In this document: positions 1 through 5,629 of the stretch, piece after piece
How positions within the stretch are numbered: position 1 is the stretch's first letter
Layout: every line of letters starts with the position of its first letter
Assembly: GCA_009993495.1 (NCBI GenBank)
Contig: JAACTI010000234.1
Location: forward strand, 1 to 6,187
Direction: 5' to 3'
Length of the DNA stretch: 6,187 nt
From: Deltaproteobacteria bacterium
GTDB lineage: Bacteria > Desulfobacterota > Desulfuromonadia > Desulfuromonadales > Geopsychrobacteraceae
Made by a program: the position numbers and the translations under genes
The notes under the pieces: model-generated
Database searches by the model: none
Seen by the model: only the letters and a program-made list of their open reading frames with translations
Told to the model about the DNA's origin: nothing

Positions 1-1870
1 GCCAAAACGACTCGAAAAATCGGATAGTACCGCGCTGGAATTCTGGACGCTTGACGGGAATAATCAAGCCGCCAGGGCAAGGGCTCTTGCCGGGGGCGTT
101 GCGGATTTGTTTGCTGAAAATCGTCAGGTTGTCGATAAAAAAACAAACGAACTCCGCCCACTGCGTTTCAGTGATGTTGCTGTTCTCAGCCGGATGAATA
201 CCAAAGCCGCAGATTATGCAAAGGCAATCGCCGAGCGAGGTCTCCCCGTCAGTCTCAGCCAATCGGGCTTGTTGAAAACCCCCGAGGTCACATTGGCTCT
301 TGCTTGTTTGCGTCGCATTATTGATCCACGGGATACTCTTGCCACGGCCGAGATTATTGCTCTTCATGGGACTGAAAATCCAGAATCTTGGCTTCAGGAG
401 CGTCTTGAATATCTTGCTGCCGGCATGCCTGCATCCCAATGGCGGGTCGCGGGTAAAGATCCACATCCTGTTCTGGCAAACCTTGAAGCCGAACGCTCCC
501 TTGCACGCCTGCTGAGCCCGTCTGAATCTGTCGAAAGGGCGATCTTTATTGGTGAGGTCGAACGGGTTTCCCGCATCTGGGGGCCAACTTCTGAACGAAG
601 CATGCAGCGTCTTGCCAATCTTGAAGCTCTGCGTGGCTTCGCCCGGCAGTATGAAGATTATTGCCGTCAGCAACGCAGTGCAGCGACGGTTTTCGGTCTG
701 GTGCTGTGGTTGAAAGAACTGGCTGACTCCGGGCTTGATATTCTGGGGAAGGAGTCGGACGCCGATGCCGTGCAGGTTTTAACTCATCATGGTGCGAAAG
801 GGTTGGAGTGGCATGTTGTTGTTTCGGCGGATCTTGAGAGTGGCCATCGTTCCAGGCTTTGGGGCCTGGCGCAATTTTCGACAGAGGCGGAAGTTGATAT
901 GCGCGATCCCCTGGCTGGGCGAAAATTGCGCTACTGGGTCTATCCTTTTGGGCGGCAGTCTGCCGGAATCAGGGTTCTCGACGCGATAAACAGCAGCCCT
1001 TGCGGGCTGGATGATCAGGCTCAACAGCTTGCCGAGGCCAAGCGTCTGCTCTATGTCAGTTTCACCCGTGCGCGCGATCTGCTGGTTTTACCGATGCCGG
1101 CCAAGCGGAAGGGTCTCCTTTGGCTGGACTCTCTTGAAGCCGACTGGCTGCAGGGGGCCGACGGTGAACTTGAGCTTCCTGAAGGTAAAAAAATTCATTG
1201 TGCTGTTCGGACTCTTGTTGAGCAGGAAGAGAGTGTTGAACGAAAGTTCGATGAGAAAATCTCCTGGTTCCCGCAAAGGCGGGATGGTGGGGCTCACCTG
1301 CCGGCCTCATGCGTTCCAAGTTCATTCCCGCCGGTTTCTGCCGCATCGATAGGGGCAACTATCGTTCTGGGGGAGCGGATTGCACTTTCTGGCGCGCCGG
1401 ACATGACCACTGTCGGCGATGCATTGCATCATCTCTTTGCTGCCGATTTCGTTGATTTGGGGAATCCACAGCGTTCTGTGGTTGCGCAAGCATTGATTGA
1501 TCGTTTCCAGTTGTCGGCAAACCTTGATGCGACTACGGCTCTTGATTGTGTTGATCATTTACGTCGCGTGCTGGATCGCGATTTTAAGGCCCAGGGCTAT
1601 TATCCCGAGTGGCCGGTTCAACTGGTTTTTAATTCCGGGCAGCGGATGCAGGGGTGGATCGATTTGCTCATTGACACGCCCGATGGATGGATTCTGATCG
1701 ATCATAAATCGTTCCCCGGTTCCCGGAATGACTGGGAAAAACGCGCGCTGGAATACAGCGGCCAGTTATCGGCCTACAAGCAGGCCGTAGAAGCTGCTAC
1801 GAGTAAGCCGGTGTTGAGCCAGTGGATACATTTTTCCGTAGGTGGCGGACTGGTTGAGGTTGTTTTATGA
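1..1870 (+). CDS. AddA/RecB-like helicase-nuclease, C-terminal part (5' truncated)
   Basis: The frame is open from the left edge (first whole codon at 2) to the TGA at 1868-1870, giving 622 visible residues. An internal TTG at 107 could be mistaken for a start, but the frame continues upstream without a stop. The protein resembles the C-terminal half of AddA-type UvrD/RecB-family enzymes, which unwind DNA ends and cut the strands during recombination or destroy foreign DNA. Visible are a UvrD_C-like segment (LRFSDVAVLSR near 161-193), helicase motif V (THHGAKGLEW, within 770-811) and motif VI (LLYVSFTRARD, within 1043-1090). A C-terminal PD-(D/E)XK nuclease domain follows: GWIDLL with D554, then IDHKS with D567 and K569, then QLSAY at 588-592, so the nuclease looks intact. 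Walker A and the other N-terminal motifs would lie outside; AddA proteins are usually over 1000 residues. An AddB partner is expected upstream. It could instead be a stand-alone defence helicase-nuclease. Confidence 0.9.
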   Translation, partial: PKRLEKSDSTALEFWTLDGNNQAARARALAGGVADLFAENRQVVDKKTNELRPLRFSDVAVLSRMNTKAADYAKAIAERGLPVSLSQSGLLKTPEVTLALACLRRIIDPRDTLATAEIIALHGTENPESWLQERLEYLAAGMPASQWRVAGKDPHPVLANLEAERSLARLLSPSESVERAIFIGEVERVSRIWGPTSERSMQRLANLEALRGFARQYEDYCRQQRSAATVFGLVLWLKELADSGLDILGKESDADAVQVLTHHGAKGLEWHVVVSADLESGHRSRLWGLAQFSTEAEVDMRDPLAGRKLRYWVYPFGRQSAGIRVLDAINSSPCGLDDQAQQLAEAKRLLYVSFTRARDLLVLPMPAKRKGLLWLDSLEADWLQGADGELELPEGKKIHCAVRTLVEQEESVERKFDEKISWFPQRRDGGAHLPASCVPSSFPPVSAASIGATIVLGERIALSGAPDMTTVGDALHHLFAADFVDLGNPQRSVVAQALIDRFQLSANLDATTALDCVDHLRRVLDRDFKAQGYYPEWPVQLVFNSGQRMQGWIDLLIDTPDGWILIDHKSFPGSRNDWEKRALEYSGQLSAYKQAVEAATSKPVLSQWIHFSVGGGLVEVVL

Positions 1871-1969
1871 GCGTCCGCCGGCGCTTGTCGAAATTGCGTT
1901 AATTGTGGGGTGAAGGTTCTGTTTATGGGGCTCGAAAAAATCACACCGCTGCGCAATTCAAGGAGCAAG

Positions 1970-2638
1970 CTACTGCTCCAACAGCTTGCGCGCCAGGCTG
2001 TGGAGTTCGGCGTTGGCCAGGGCGGCCAGCTTTTTTTTGACGGTGCGCGAATAATATTCCCCTTCGGTTTTGCTGAGCGGCGTGCCGGCCAGTTTCTTTT
2101 GAAACAACTCTTTTTGTTTTGGGGAAAAAACCTGTGAGCTGGCATACTCGAGTGAAAATTCCTCGATACGTGCCGTGCGCTGACGATCCTGTACGGTTTT
2201 TTGGGCTGAATAGAGTTCGAATACTTGCTTTATCCGCTGCGGATCAAGCCCCTCGGCTGTTTCCGCCGGTTGGTTTGCGGCAAGTTTTTTGCGCCAGGCG
2301 CTCAGCAGTTGCTGTTCCTTTGCGCTGAATTTTCGTTTAAGCAGGCTAAGCCAGTTGAATTTGAGCCGGTAATGGGCATAAACCGCCGCTGCCATGGCCA
2401 GCAGTTGGCGAAACTGCGCTTGTTCTTGTTCTCGGGCGAGCAGGGATAGTACCTGCTCTGACGAAAAAAGGGGGTTTTCGGCGGCGTTGGCCAGTAAAAC
2501 TGGAAATGCCTCCCACAAGCGTGCGTCGCCGCTCTGTACCACCTGAACCAGGGCGAGGTTTACGTCGAAACGGGGCTGGGGCTCCAGCAACGGCAAGCCT
2601 AATTGAGCCAAGTTGTTCAGCAGGAAAGAGTCAGTCAT
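1970..2638 (-). CDS. Helical basic protein of unknown function, partner of the nucleotidyltransferase
   Basis: This 222-residue protein starts at ATG 2638-2636, preceded by GAGG with 5-nt spacing, and stops at TAG 1972-1970. I do not assign a family. It has no signal peptide or membrane segment and reads as almost all helix. The N-terminal two thirds are rich in Leu, Ala and Gln (for example LLANAAENPLFSSEQVLSLL). The C-terminal 52 residues (171-222) are strongly basic and contain LSKTEGEYYSRTVKKKL at 188-204, a pattern that looks like a conserved helix-turn-helix-like tail; I believe similar tails occur in uncharacterised proteins, but this is memory, not a search. The gene overlaps the upstream nucleotidyltransferase by 8 nt, so the two are probably translated together and act together. 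It could be an antitoxin, a DNA-binding autorepressor or a substrate-binding subunit. No HEPN Rx4-6H motif is seen, so it is not an obvious HEPN partner of a MNT protein. Confidence 0.85.
   Translation of the reverse strand: MTDSFLLNNLAQLGLPLLEPQPRFDVNLALVQVVQSGDARLWEAFPVLLANAAENPLFSSEQVLSLLAREQEQAQFRQLLAMAAAVYAHYRLKFNWLSLLKRKFSAKEQQLLSAWRKKLAANQPAETAEGLDPQRIKQVFELYSAQKTVQDRQRTARIEEFSLEYASSQVFSPKQKELFQKKLAGTPLSKTEGEYYSRTVKKKLAALANAELHSLARKLLEQ
2012..2038 (+). terminator. Candidate rho-independent terminator for the AddA-like gene
   Basis: On the + strand a 7-pair stem (positions 2012-2018 with 2024-2030, one G-U pair, core TGGCC/GGCCA) with a 5-nt loop is followed directly by eight T at 2031-2038. 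This is a textbook intrinsic terminator shape. It lies 142 nt after the AddA-like stop and inside the 3' end of the convergent minus-strand gene, where the same bases encode a KKKLAAL stretch. It could therefore be a by-product of coding, but no better terminator is seen in the 99-nt gap between the convergent genes. Confidence 0.5.
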
Positions 2639-3215
2639 GGTGGCCTCGCCGTTTGAGGAGGTCTAGAAAAACGTCGATGTTGGGCCGCAACCGTTCCTGG
2701 GCAATATCGAAGCTGATCAGCTCAAGAAAATGTTGTCTGAGGCGGTTCAGGTCCAGGGTGAGTTCATGGCTCTCTGCCAGCAGCAGACAGTCGTCAAAGT
2801 CAACCCGCGTGCCCCGCATTAATTTGCTGCAAATCAGATCTTCATCGTTAAGCACTGCGATCTGGAGCATGGAAAGGTTTTGCAATACCTGATGTCGGCC
2901 CGGTTCCAGGGGTGAGTTCAAAAGTTCTGTGGTGTGAATGCGGTTGCCAATAAACAGGTCAAAACGTAAAAGCTCACCAGCCCTTTGCCAGCCCGCGTGG
3001 GTCACCTGTTGGTATCCAAGGCTCTGCAGTTGGCGGGTCAGATATGCGTGCTCCGCAATATTAGGCACCATGAAGTCCACATCACGCGTTGAGGGCTTGA
3101 TGCCGCGCAAGGTCATGGCCGTACCACCGCAAGCAACCAGCCGAACTTTACGGCGCAAGTAGCGATTCCATTCCTGCAAGGTGCTGAAAAGCTGGTTAGT
3201 GTTCATGCGAGCCAT
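2631..3215 (-). CDS. Predicted nucleotidyltransferase (AbiEii/DUF6036-like)
   Basis: This 194-residue protein has the polymerase-beta-type nucleotidyltransferase signature: CGGTAMTL with GGT at 30-32, then RDVDF with D45 and D47, then a third acidic residue D86 in LRFDLFIG. The three carboxylates needed for metal binding are therefore all present and activity is plausible. The later MRGTRVDFDDCLLL segment resembles the R-x-K/R-D-xxD region of AbiEii/DUF6036-type proteins. Members of the AbiEii/MenT group transfer nucleotides to tRNA or other targets in abortive infection and toxin-antitoxin systems, but the target here is unknown. The first ATG (3215) is preferred over the Met at 3206 because AAGGA (3229-3225) sits 9 nt upstream of it. 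It is the first gene of a two-gene minus-strand operon; its partner starts within its last codons. The gene order differs from AbiE, in which the AbiEi regulator comes first. Confidence 0.85.
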   Translation of the reverse strand: MARMNTNQLFSTLQEWNRYLRRKVRLVACGGTAMTLRGIKPSTRDVDFMVPNIAEHAYLTRQLQSLGYQQVTHAGWQRAGELLRFDLFIGNRIHTTELLNSPLEPGRHQVLQNLSMLQIAVLNDEDLICSKLMRGTRVDFDDCLLLAESHELTLDLNRLRQHFLELISFDIAQERLRPNIDVFLDLLKRRGHHD

Positions 3216-3237
3216 GAGGTGATTTCCTTTTCTTGTT

Positions 3238-3267
3238 CATATAAGTACAAAAAATTGTATTTATATG
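3238..3267. promoter_or_regulatory. 30-bp palindrome upstream of the nucleotidyltransferase operon (candidate operator)
   Basis: Two 13-bp arms, 3238-3250 (CATATAAGTACAA) and 3255-3267 (TTGTATTTATATG), are inverted copies with one mismatch (12/13) around a 4-nt AAAA centre. The element sits 22 nt upstream of the nucleotidyltransferase ATG. It covers possible minus-strand -10 hexamers (TACAAT at 3259-3254, TACATA at 3269-3264). Position and symmetry fit a binding site for a dimeric repressor, probably an autoregulatory product of the operon. As RNA the stem would be AU-rich and weak, so a DNA-level role is more likely. Confidence 0.6.
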
Positions 3268-3292
3268 TACAAGATTTTTGGTTTTTGGTCAA
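3264..3292 (-). promoter_or_regulatory. Candidate promoter of the nucleotidyltransferase operon
   Basis: On the minus strand TTGACC (3292-3287) is followed after 17 nt by TACATA (3269-3264). The -35 box is good and the -10 box is poor. TATAAA and TACAAT lie a few bases further downstream, so the exact -10 cannot be fixed. All of these candidates overlap the palindrome at 3238-3267, as expected for a repressed promoter. Confidence 0.35.
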
Positions 3293-3363
3293 GGGATGGC
3301 CGGTTACTGAGCGGCGATACACAAACCCAATGTCAGGACTTGCAGCAAAGACGTGAAAATGGG

Positions 3364-3401
3364 GGGGGACGCTCCTAAATAACTCAATAAAACAGGGCAA
3401 A
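3364..3401 (+). repeat. Direct repeat flanking ParDE, left copy
   Basis: This 38-nt stretch (core CGCTCCTAAATAACTCAATA at 3370-3389) matches 4119-4156 in the same orientation at 33 of 38 positions without gaps, 755 nt apart. The two copies lie outside the ParDE operon on both sides. It begins in a run of eight G. I do not recognise a named element. Confidence 0.75.
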
Positions 3402-3415
3402 TCAAGGTCAAGACC

Positions 3416-3433
3416 GCGGGGTTGCGCCCCCGC
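3416..3433. repeat. GC-rich hairpin between the left direct repeat and the ParDE promoter
   Basis: GCGGGG (3416-3421) and CCCCGC (3428-3433) form a perfect 6-bp GC stem with a 6-nt loop. It is followed 12 nt later by a short T run, too far for a standard terminator. It may separate the two regulatory regions or belong to a mobile element end. No function is assigned. Confidence 0.4.
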
Positions 3434-3461
3434 ACGGCGCCTGACTTTTTGTTTATCAATC

Positions 3462-3490
3462 GCATACAAAAATTGACAATGTTTGTATGC
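3462..3490. promoter_or_regulatory. 29-bp palindromic operator over the ParDE -35 box
   Basis: GCATACAAA (3462-3470) and TTTGTATGC (3482-3490) are perfect inverted copies. The bases between them contain ATTG-A-CAAT with the same centre at 3476, so 13 of 14 pairs match across 29 bp. The centre falls in the TTGACA -35 box. ParD proteins are ribbon-helix-helix repressors that bind such sites and ParDE complexes tighten the binding, so this is very likely the autoregulatory operator. Confidence 0.75.
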
Positions 3491-3501
3491 AAAACTATTG
3501 T
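3473..3501 (+). promoter_or_regulatory. Promoter of the ParDE operon
   Basis: A perfect -35 TTGACA (3473-3478) is followed after exactly 17 nt by TATTGT (3496-3501), which matches 4 of 6 -10 positions. Transcription would start near 3508 and leave a short leader before the strong ribosome binding site at 3521-3526. The -35 box lies in the middle of the palindrome at 3462-3490. Confidence 0.7.
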
Positions 3502-3520
3502 GTAATGAGGATTTTTCAGA

Positions 3521-3526
3521 AAGGAG
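3521..3526 (+). promoter_or_regulatory. Strong ribosome binding site of parD
   Basis: AAGGAG ends 6 nt before the ATG at 3533 and fixes that start. ParE has no comparable site, which fits the need for more antitoxin than toxin. Confidence 0.8.
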
Positions 3527-3532
3527 AGAGCC

Positions 3533-3796
3533 ATGCACATCTCATTGTCCCCGGAATTGGAATCACGTGTTAAGTCCAAGGTTGAGAGTGGTCTCTACAA
3601 TAACGCCAGCGAGGTGATCCGTGAGGCGTTACGTTTTATGGATACCCATGAGGAATGGATCCACGAAATCAAACTTGCTCACCTGCGCGAACAGCTTCAA
3701 ATCGGGATAGATCAACTCGACCGGGGGCAAGGGATCACGATTGAGTCCAGGAAAGGGCTGGATCGCCTGTTTGAGGTCGTCCGGGCGGATCTTTAG
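3533..3796 (+). CDS. parD: ParD-family antitoxin
   Basis: This 87-residue protein is the antitoxin of a type II toxin-antitoxin pair: it should bind and neutralise the ParE-like toxin encoded next and repress the operon. The N-terminal ribbon-helix-helix is clear: a short strand (MHISLSPEL, residues 1-9) followed by SGLYNNASEVIREALRFM (19-36), the usual G-x-Y-x-x-A-S-E-V-I-R-E-A-L-R signature. The acidic and polar C-terminal part (about 45-87) is the expected toxin-binding tail, and the length is typical. The start is set by the AAGGAG site 6 nt upstream. Promoter and palindromic operator lie directly upstream, and the toxin gene begins 3 nt after the TAG stop. The operon is bracketed by an imperfect direct repeat, which suggests acquisition as a unit. 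Confidence 0.93.
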   Translation: MHISLSPELESRVKSKVESGLYNNASEVIREALRFMDTHEEWIHEIKLAHLREQLQIGIDQLDRGQGITIESRKGLDRLFEVVRADL

Positions 3797-3799
3797 GCG

Positions 3800-4102
3800 A
3801 TGGGCGCCTGTCGACTGATCATCTCACCTGCGGCGCGAAACGATCTTAAAGACATTTGTCAATTTAGTGCGCGCACTTGGGGTACGAAACAGTCGGTAAG
3901 ATATCTCGAGAAGCTAAAAGAACGCTTTTGGGCGCTGACTGAACAGCCTCTCATTGGGATTGAGCGTTTTGATCTTGTGCCGGGAATGCGCAGTTTCGCG
4001 GTTGAAAGTCACATTGTGTTTTATCTGGTACGGTTTGAACAAATCGAGATTGTTCGTGTCTTGCACGGCAGACAGGATTCAAACCGACACATCGAGTCGT
4101 GA
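3800..4102 (+). CDS. parE: ParE/RelE-superfamily toxin
   Basis: This 100-residue protein is the toxin of the pair. The sequence follows the ParE pattern: LIISPAARNDLKDI (6-19), a helical hairpin with WGTKQSVRYLEKLKERF (27-43), EQPLIGIERFDLVPGMRSF (48-66), then the strand HIVFYLV (71-77) and IVRVLHGRQD (84-93). ParE toxins characterised so far inhibit DNA gyrase, while related RelE toxins cut mRNA at the ribosome. The LHGRQD ending and the ParD partner favour ParE, but the target cannot be read from sequence. The ATG follows the antitoxin stop by 3 nt with no good ribosome binding site, so translation is probably coupled. It looks intact. The right copy of the flanking repeat starts 16 nt after its stop. 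Confidence 0.92.
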   Translation: MGACRLIISPAARNDLKDICQFSARTWGTKQSVRYLEKLKERFWALTEQPLIGIERFDLVPGMRSFAVESHIVFYLVRFEQIEIVRVLHGRQDSNRHIES

Positions 4103-4118
4103 TGAAAACTTTAGTGTA

Positions 4119-4156
4119 GGGGGGCGCTCCTGAATAACTAAATAAAGCATGGCAAA
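4119..4156 (+). repeat. Direct repeat flanking ParDE, right copy
   Basis: This is the second copy of the 38-nt repeat (core CGCTCCTGAATAACTAAATA at 4125-4144), in the same orientation as the copy at 3364-3401. Differences are five substitutions and no indel. It lies immediately after the toxin gene. Confidence 0.75.
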
Positions 4157-4210
4157 GTGGCTGGTGGGGTGCTGATTTTACGGTGGAGGGTGCGAATCAC
4201 CATAAAAACC

Positions 4211-4311
4211 AAATCGAACCACGAATAGACACGAATTAACACGAATAAAACCAAGAGCTTAGAGATTTTAAAATTCATGTTCATTCGTGGTTAAAAAGGT
4301 TGGTTCGAATT
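4211..4311. repeat. Inverted repeat element built from 10-bp ACGAAT units
   Basis: Three tandem 10-bp units, ACGAATAGAC, ACGAATTAAC and ACGAATAAAA, occupy 4221-4250. The left arm 4218-4237 is matched in inverted orientation by 4272-4291 at 17 of 20 positions, and an outer pair AAATCGAACC (4211-4220) and GGTTCGAATT (4302-4311) matches at 9 of 10 positions. The whole could fold into an imperfect hairpin about 100 nt long. It resembles the short dispersed intergenic repeats seen in many bacteria. It is not a CRISPR array, since there are no spacers. Confidence 0.65.
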
Positions 4312-4342
4312 GTAAGGGCGCGGATCCGGCCTTTTATCTAGC

Positions 4343-4347
4343 GGAGG
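4343..4347 (+). promoter_or_regulatory. Ribosome binding site of the CARF-HEPN gene
   Basis: GGAGG lies 10 nt before the ATG at 4358, slightly longer than the usual spacing. It supports that start. I see no convincing -35/-10 pair between the repeat element and this site. Confidence 0.65.
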
Positions 4348-4357
4348 AAAATAATCA

Positions 4358-5629
4358 ATGAAAAAAACCTTGCTGGTTTCAGTCGGGGGTTCACCGGCAC
4401 CGGTTATCTATACCATCAACCAGCATCGCCCTGCTGCGGTGATCTATTTCTGCTCGCGTGATTCGCGCGCTGAAGTACGGGCGGCGATTGAGCCGAAACT
4501 TGACTATGCGCTGACCGATTGCGAAATCATTACCACGCCCGATGAGCAGAATCTCAAAGACTCGGTCGCCGAACTGGTGCACCGGCTGCCGCGCACCCTG
4601 CATAATCTCGATTCGGATATGGCCCATCTGCAGGCGGATTTCACCGGCGGAACCAAGGTGATGGCGGCAGCGGTGGTGCTGGCGCTGGCGGATCAGGGCT
4701 GTTCTTATTCTTATGTCGGCGGCGTCGGACGTGACAAACAGGGGCTCGGCGTGGTGGTTGATGGCCGCGAGCAACTGCTCTACAGCGATAACCCCTGGGA
4801 TGCCCTGGGGCGTGAGCCGTTGAAGCTTTATGCTTTGCATTTCAACCGTTGTCGTTTTGCCTCGGCAGCGCAGGTGGCCGCGCGCGCGGCGGAACGGAGC
4901 GACAAGCTGCGCCCGTTGTTTGAAACCTTGCAGGTTTTGGCCGACGGCTATCGCCAATGGGATAACTTTGAGCATAAACCGGCGCTGAATCTGTTGAACC
5001 GGTGCCGACAGGCCTTGAAAACTCTGCCTTTTCTTCACGAGGGGCAACAGCTGAGCGCGACCTTTGCCGGTCAGCTTGAGGCCGACATTAAACGTCTGGA
5101 GCAGGTGAAAAACGATCTGTTGACGCTGGAAAACAAAGCAACCCACCCCTCTGACGGCCAGGCCTTGCTGCTCGATCTGCTCGCCAATGCGGTGCGCCGG
5201 GCCGAGAGCGAACACAAGTACGATGATGCGGTCGCGCGACTCTACAGTGTGGTTGAAAAAGCCGCCAAGATGCGTCTTTTCCATCAGTTTGCCATCGATA
5301 ATTCCAAGGTTTGCCCTGAGCAGATCCCCGCGTTACACCGCGAACTGATTCTGCGGGGGATGAGCGCAAACGATAACAACGTCTTCCCGCTGCCGCTGGC
5401 TAAAAGTTATGCCCTGTTGGCGGCGCTGGGCGACGAACTTGGCGCGACCTACCAGCAGCGCGAAACTGATCTGGCCAAGGTGCTTACAATTCGCAACAGT
5501 TCGCTGCTGGCGCACGGTTTTCAGCCGGTAAGTCAAAAAACCTATACCGACCTGCTGGCTATTGCCCTGAATTTCTGTGCGGTTCAGGCGGACTCTCTAC
5601 CGACCTTTCCACGGTTAGCCGAAGAATGA
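4358..5629 (+). CDS. CARF-HEPN protein, Cas02710/TIGR02710 type (Csm6/Csx1-related RNase)
   Basis: This 423-residue protein combines a ligand-sensing CARF domain and a HEPN RNase domain. The CARF domain starts at the N-terminus with TLLVSVGGSPAPVIYTI (4-20, the glycine-rich nucleotide-binding loop) and has the second family motif DFTGGTKVMAAA at 94-105. A helical middle region (about 150-280) leads to the HEPN domain, which opens with DDAVARLYSVVE (289-300) and carries the catalytic motif RNSSLLAH, an R379-x6-H386 arrangement. In type III CRISPR systems such proteins bind cyclic oligoadenylate and cleave RNA without sequence specificity, so activity on cytoplasmic RNA is expected. Both key motifs are intact. 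No cas10, other cas gene or CRISPR array is visible, so it may be an accessory at the edge of a locus or an orphan. The gene overlaps the HD-domain gene by 4 nt (ATGA), implying coupled translation. The family assignment is from recognised motifs, not from a search. Confidence 0.88.
   Translation: MKKTLLVSVGGSPAPVIYTINQHRPAAVIYFCSRDSRAEVRAAIEPKLDYALTDCEIITTPDEQNLKDSVAELVHRLPRTLHNLDSDMAHLQADFTGGTKVMAAAVVLALADQGCSYSYVGGVGRDKQGLGVVVDGREQLLYSDNPWDALGREPLKLYALHFNRCRFASAAQVAARAAERSDKLRPLFETLQVLADGYRQWDNFEHKPALNLLNRCRQALKTLPFLHEGQQLSATFAGQLEADIKRLEQVKNDLLTLENKATHPSDGQALLLDLLANAVRRAESEHKYDDAVARLYSVVEKAAKMRLFHQFAIDNSKVCPEQIPALHRELILRGMSANDNNVFPLPLAKSYALLAALGDELGATYQQRETDLAKVLTIRNSSLLAHGFQPVSQKTYTDLLAIALNFCAVQADSLPTFPRLAEE

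Larger units (their letters stand above)
3216..3532. other. 317-nt divergent intergenic region
   Basis: No credible gene lies between the divergent nucleotidyltransferase and ParD starts. Short minus-strand frames cross it but run into the parD coding region and lack domain content. The region holds, left to right, the nucleotidyltransferase operator and promoter, the first copy of the flanking direct repeat preceded by a run of eight G (3361-3368), a GC-rich hairpin (3416-3433) and the ParDE operator and promoter. The part from about 3293 to 3360 shows nothing I can identify. Confidence 0.7.

Noticed and set aside
1867..1902. Eleven-codon frame starting ATGA at the AddA-like stop
   Set aside because: It stops after 11 residues (MSVRRRLSKLR) and lacks support; it may be chance or a remnant of a lost downstream gene, which cannot be told from this window.
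1962..1979. Hairpin GGAGCA/TGCTCC over the stop of the minus-strand partner gene as a terminator
   Set aside because: The stem is only 6 bp and the nearest minus-strand T run begins about 20 nt further on, so it does not have the shape of an intrinsic terminator.
3203..3579. Two minus-strand frames of 111 and 91 residues across the divergent intergenic region
   Set aside because: They overlap parD, its promoter and the direct repeat, lack ribosome binding sites and domains, and contain the palindromes that are better explained as operators.
4221..4250. Tandem 10-bp units as a small CRISPR array
   Set aside because: The units are contiguous, only 10 bp long and have no spacers.
4310..4340. 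Promoter for the CARF-HEPN gene (TTGTAA with a downstream TTATCT or TATCTA)
   Set aside because: Both boxes are poor and the implied transcription start would fall on the ribosome binding site.
4391..5284. 297-residue open frame on the minus strand inside the CARF-HEPN gene
   Set aside because: It is antisense to a gene with clear CARF and HEPN motifs, has no recognisable domain, and is rich in Arg, Gln and His as expected of a shadow frame.
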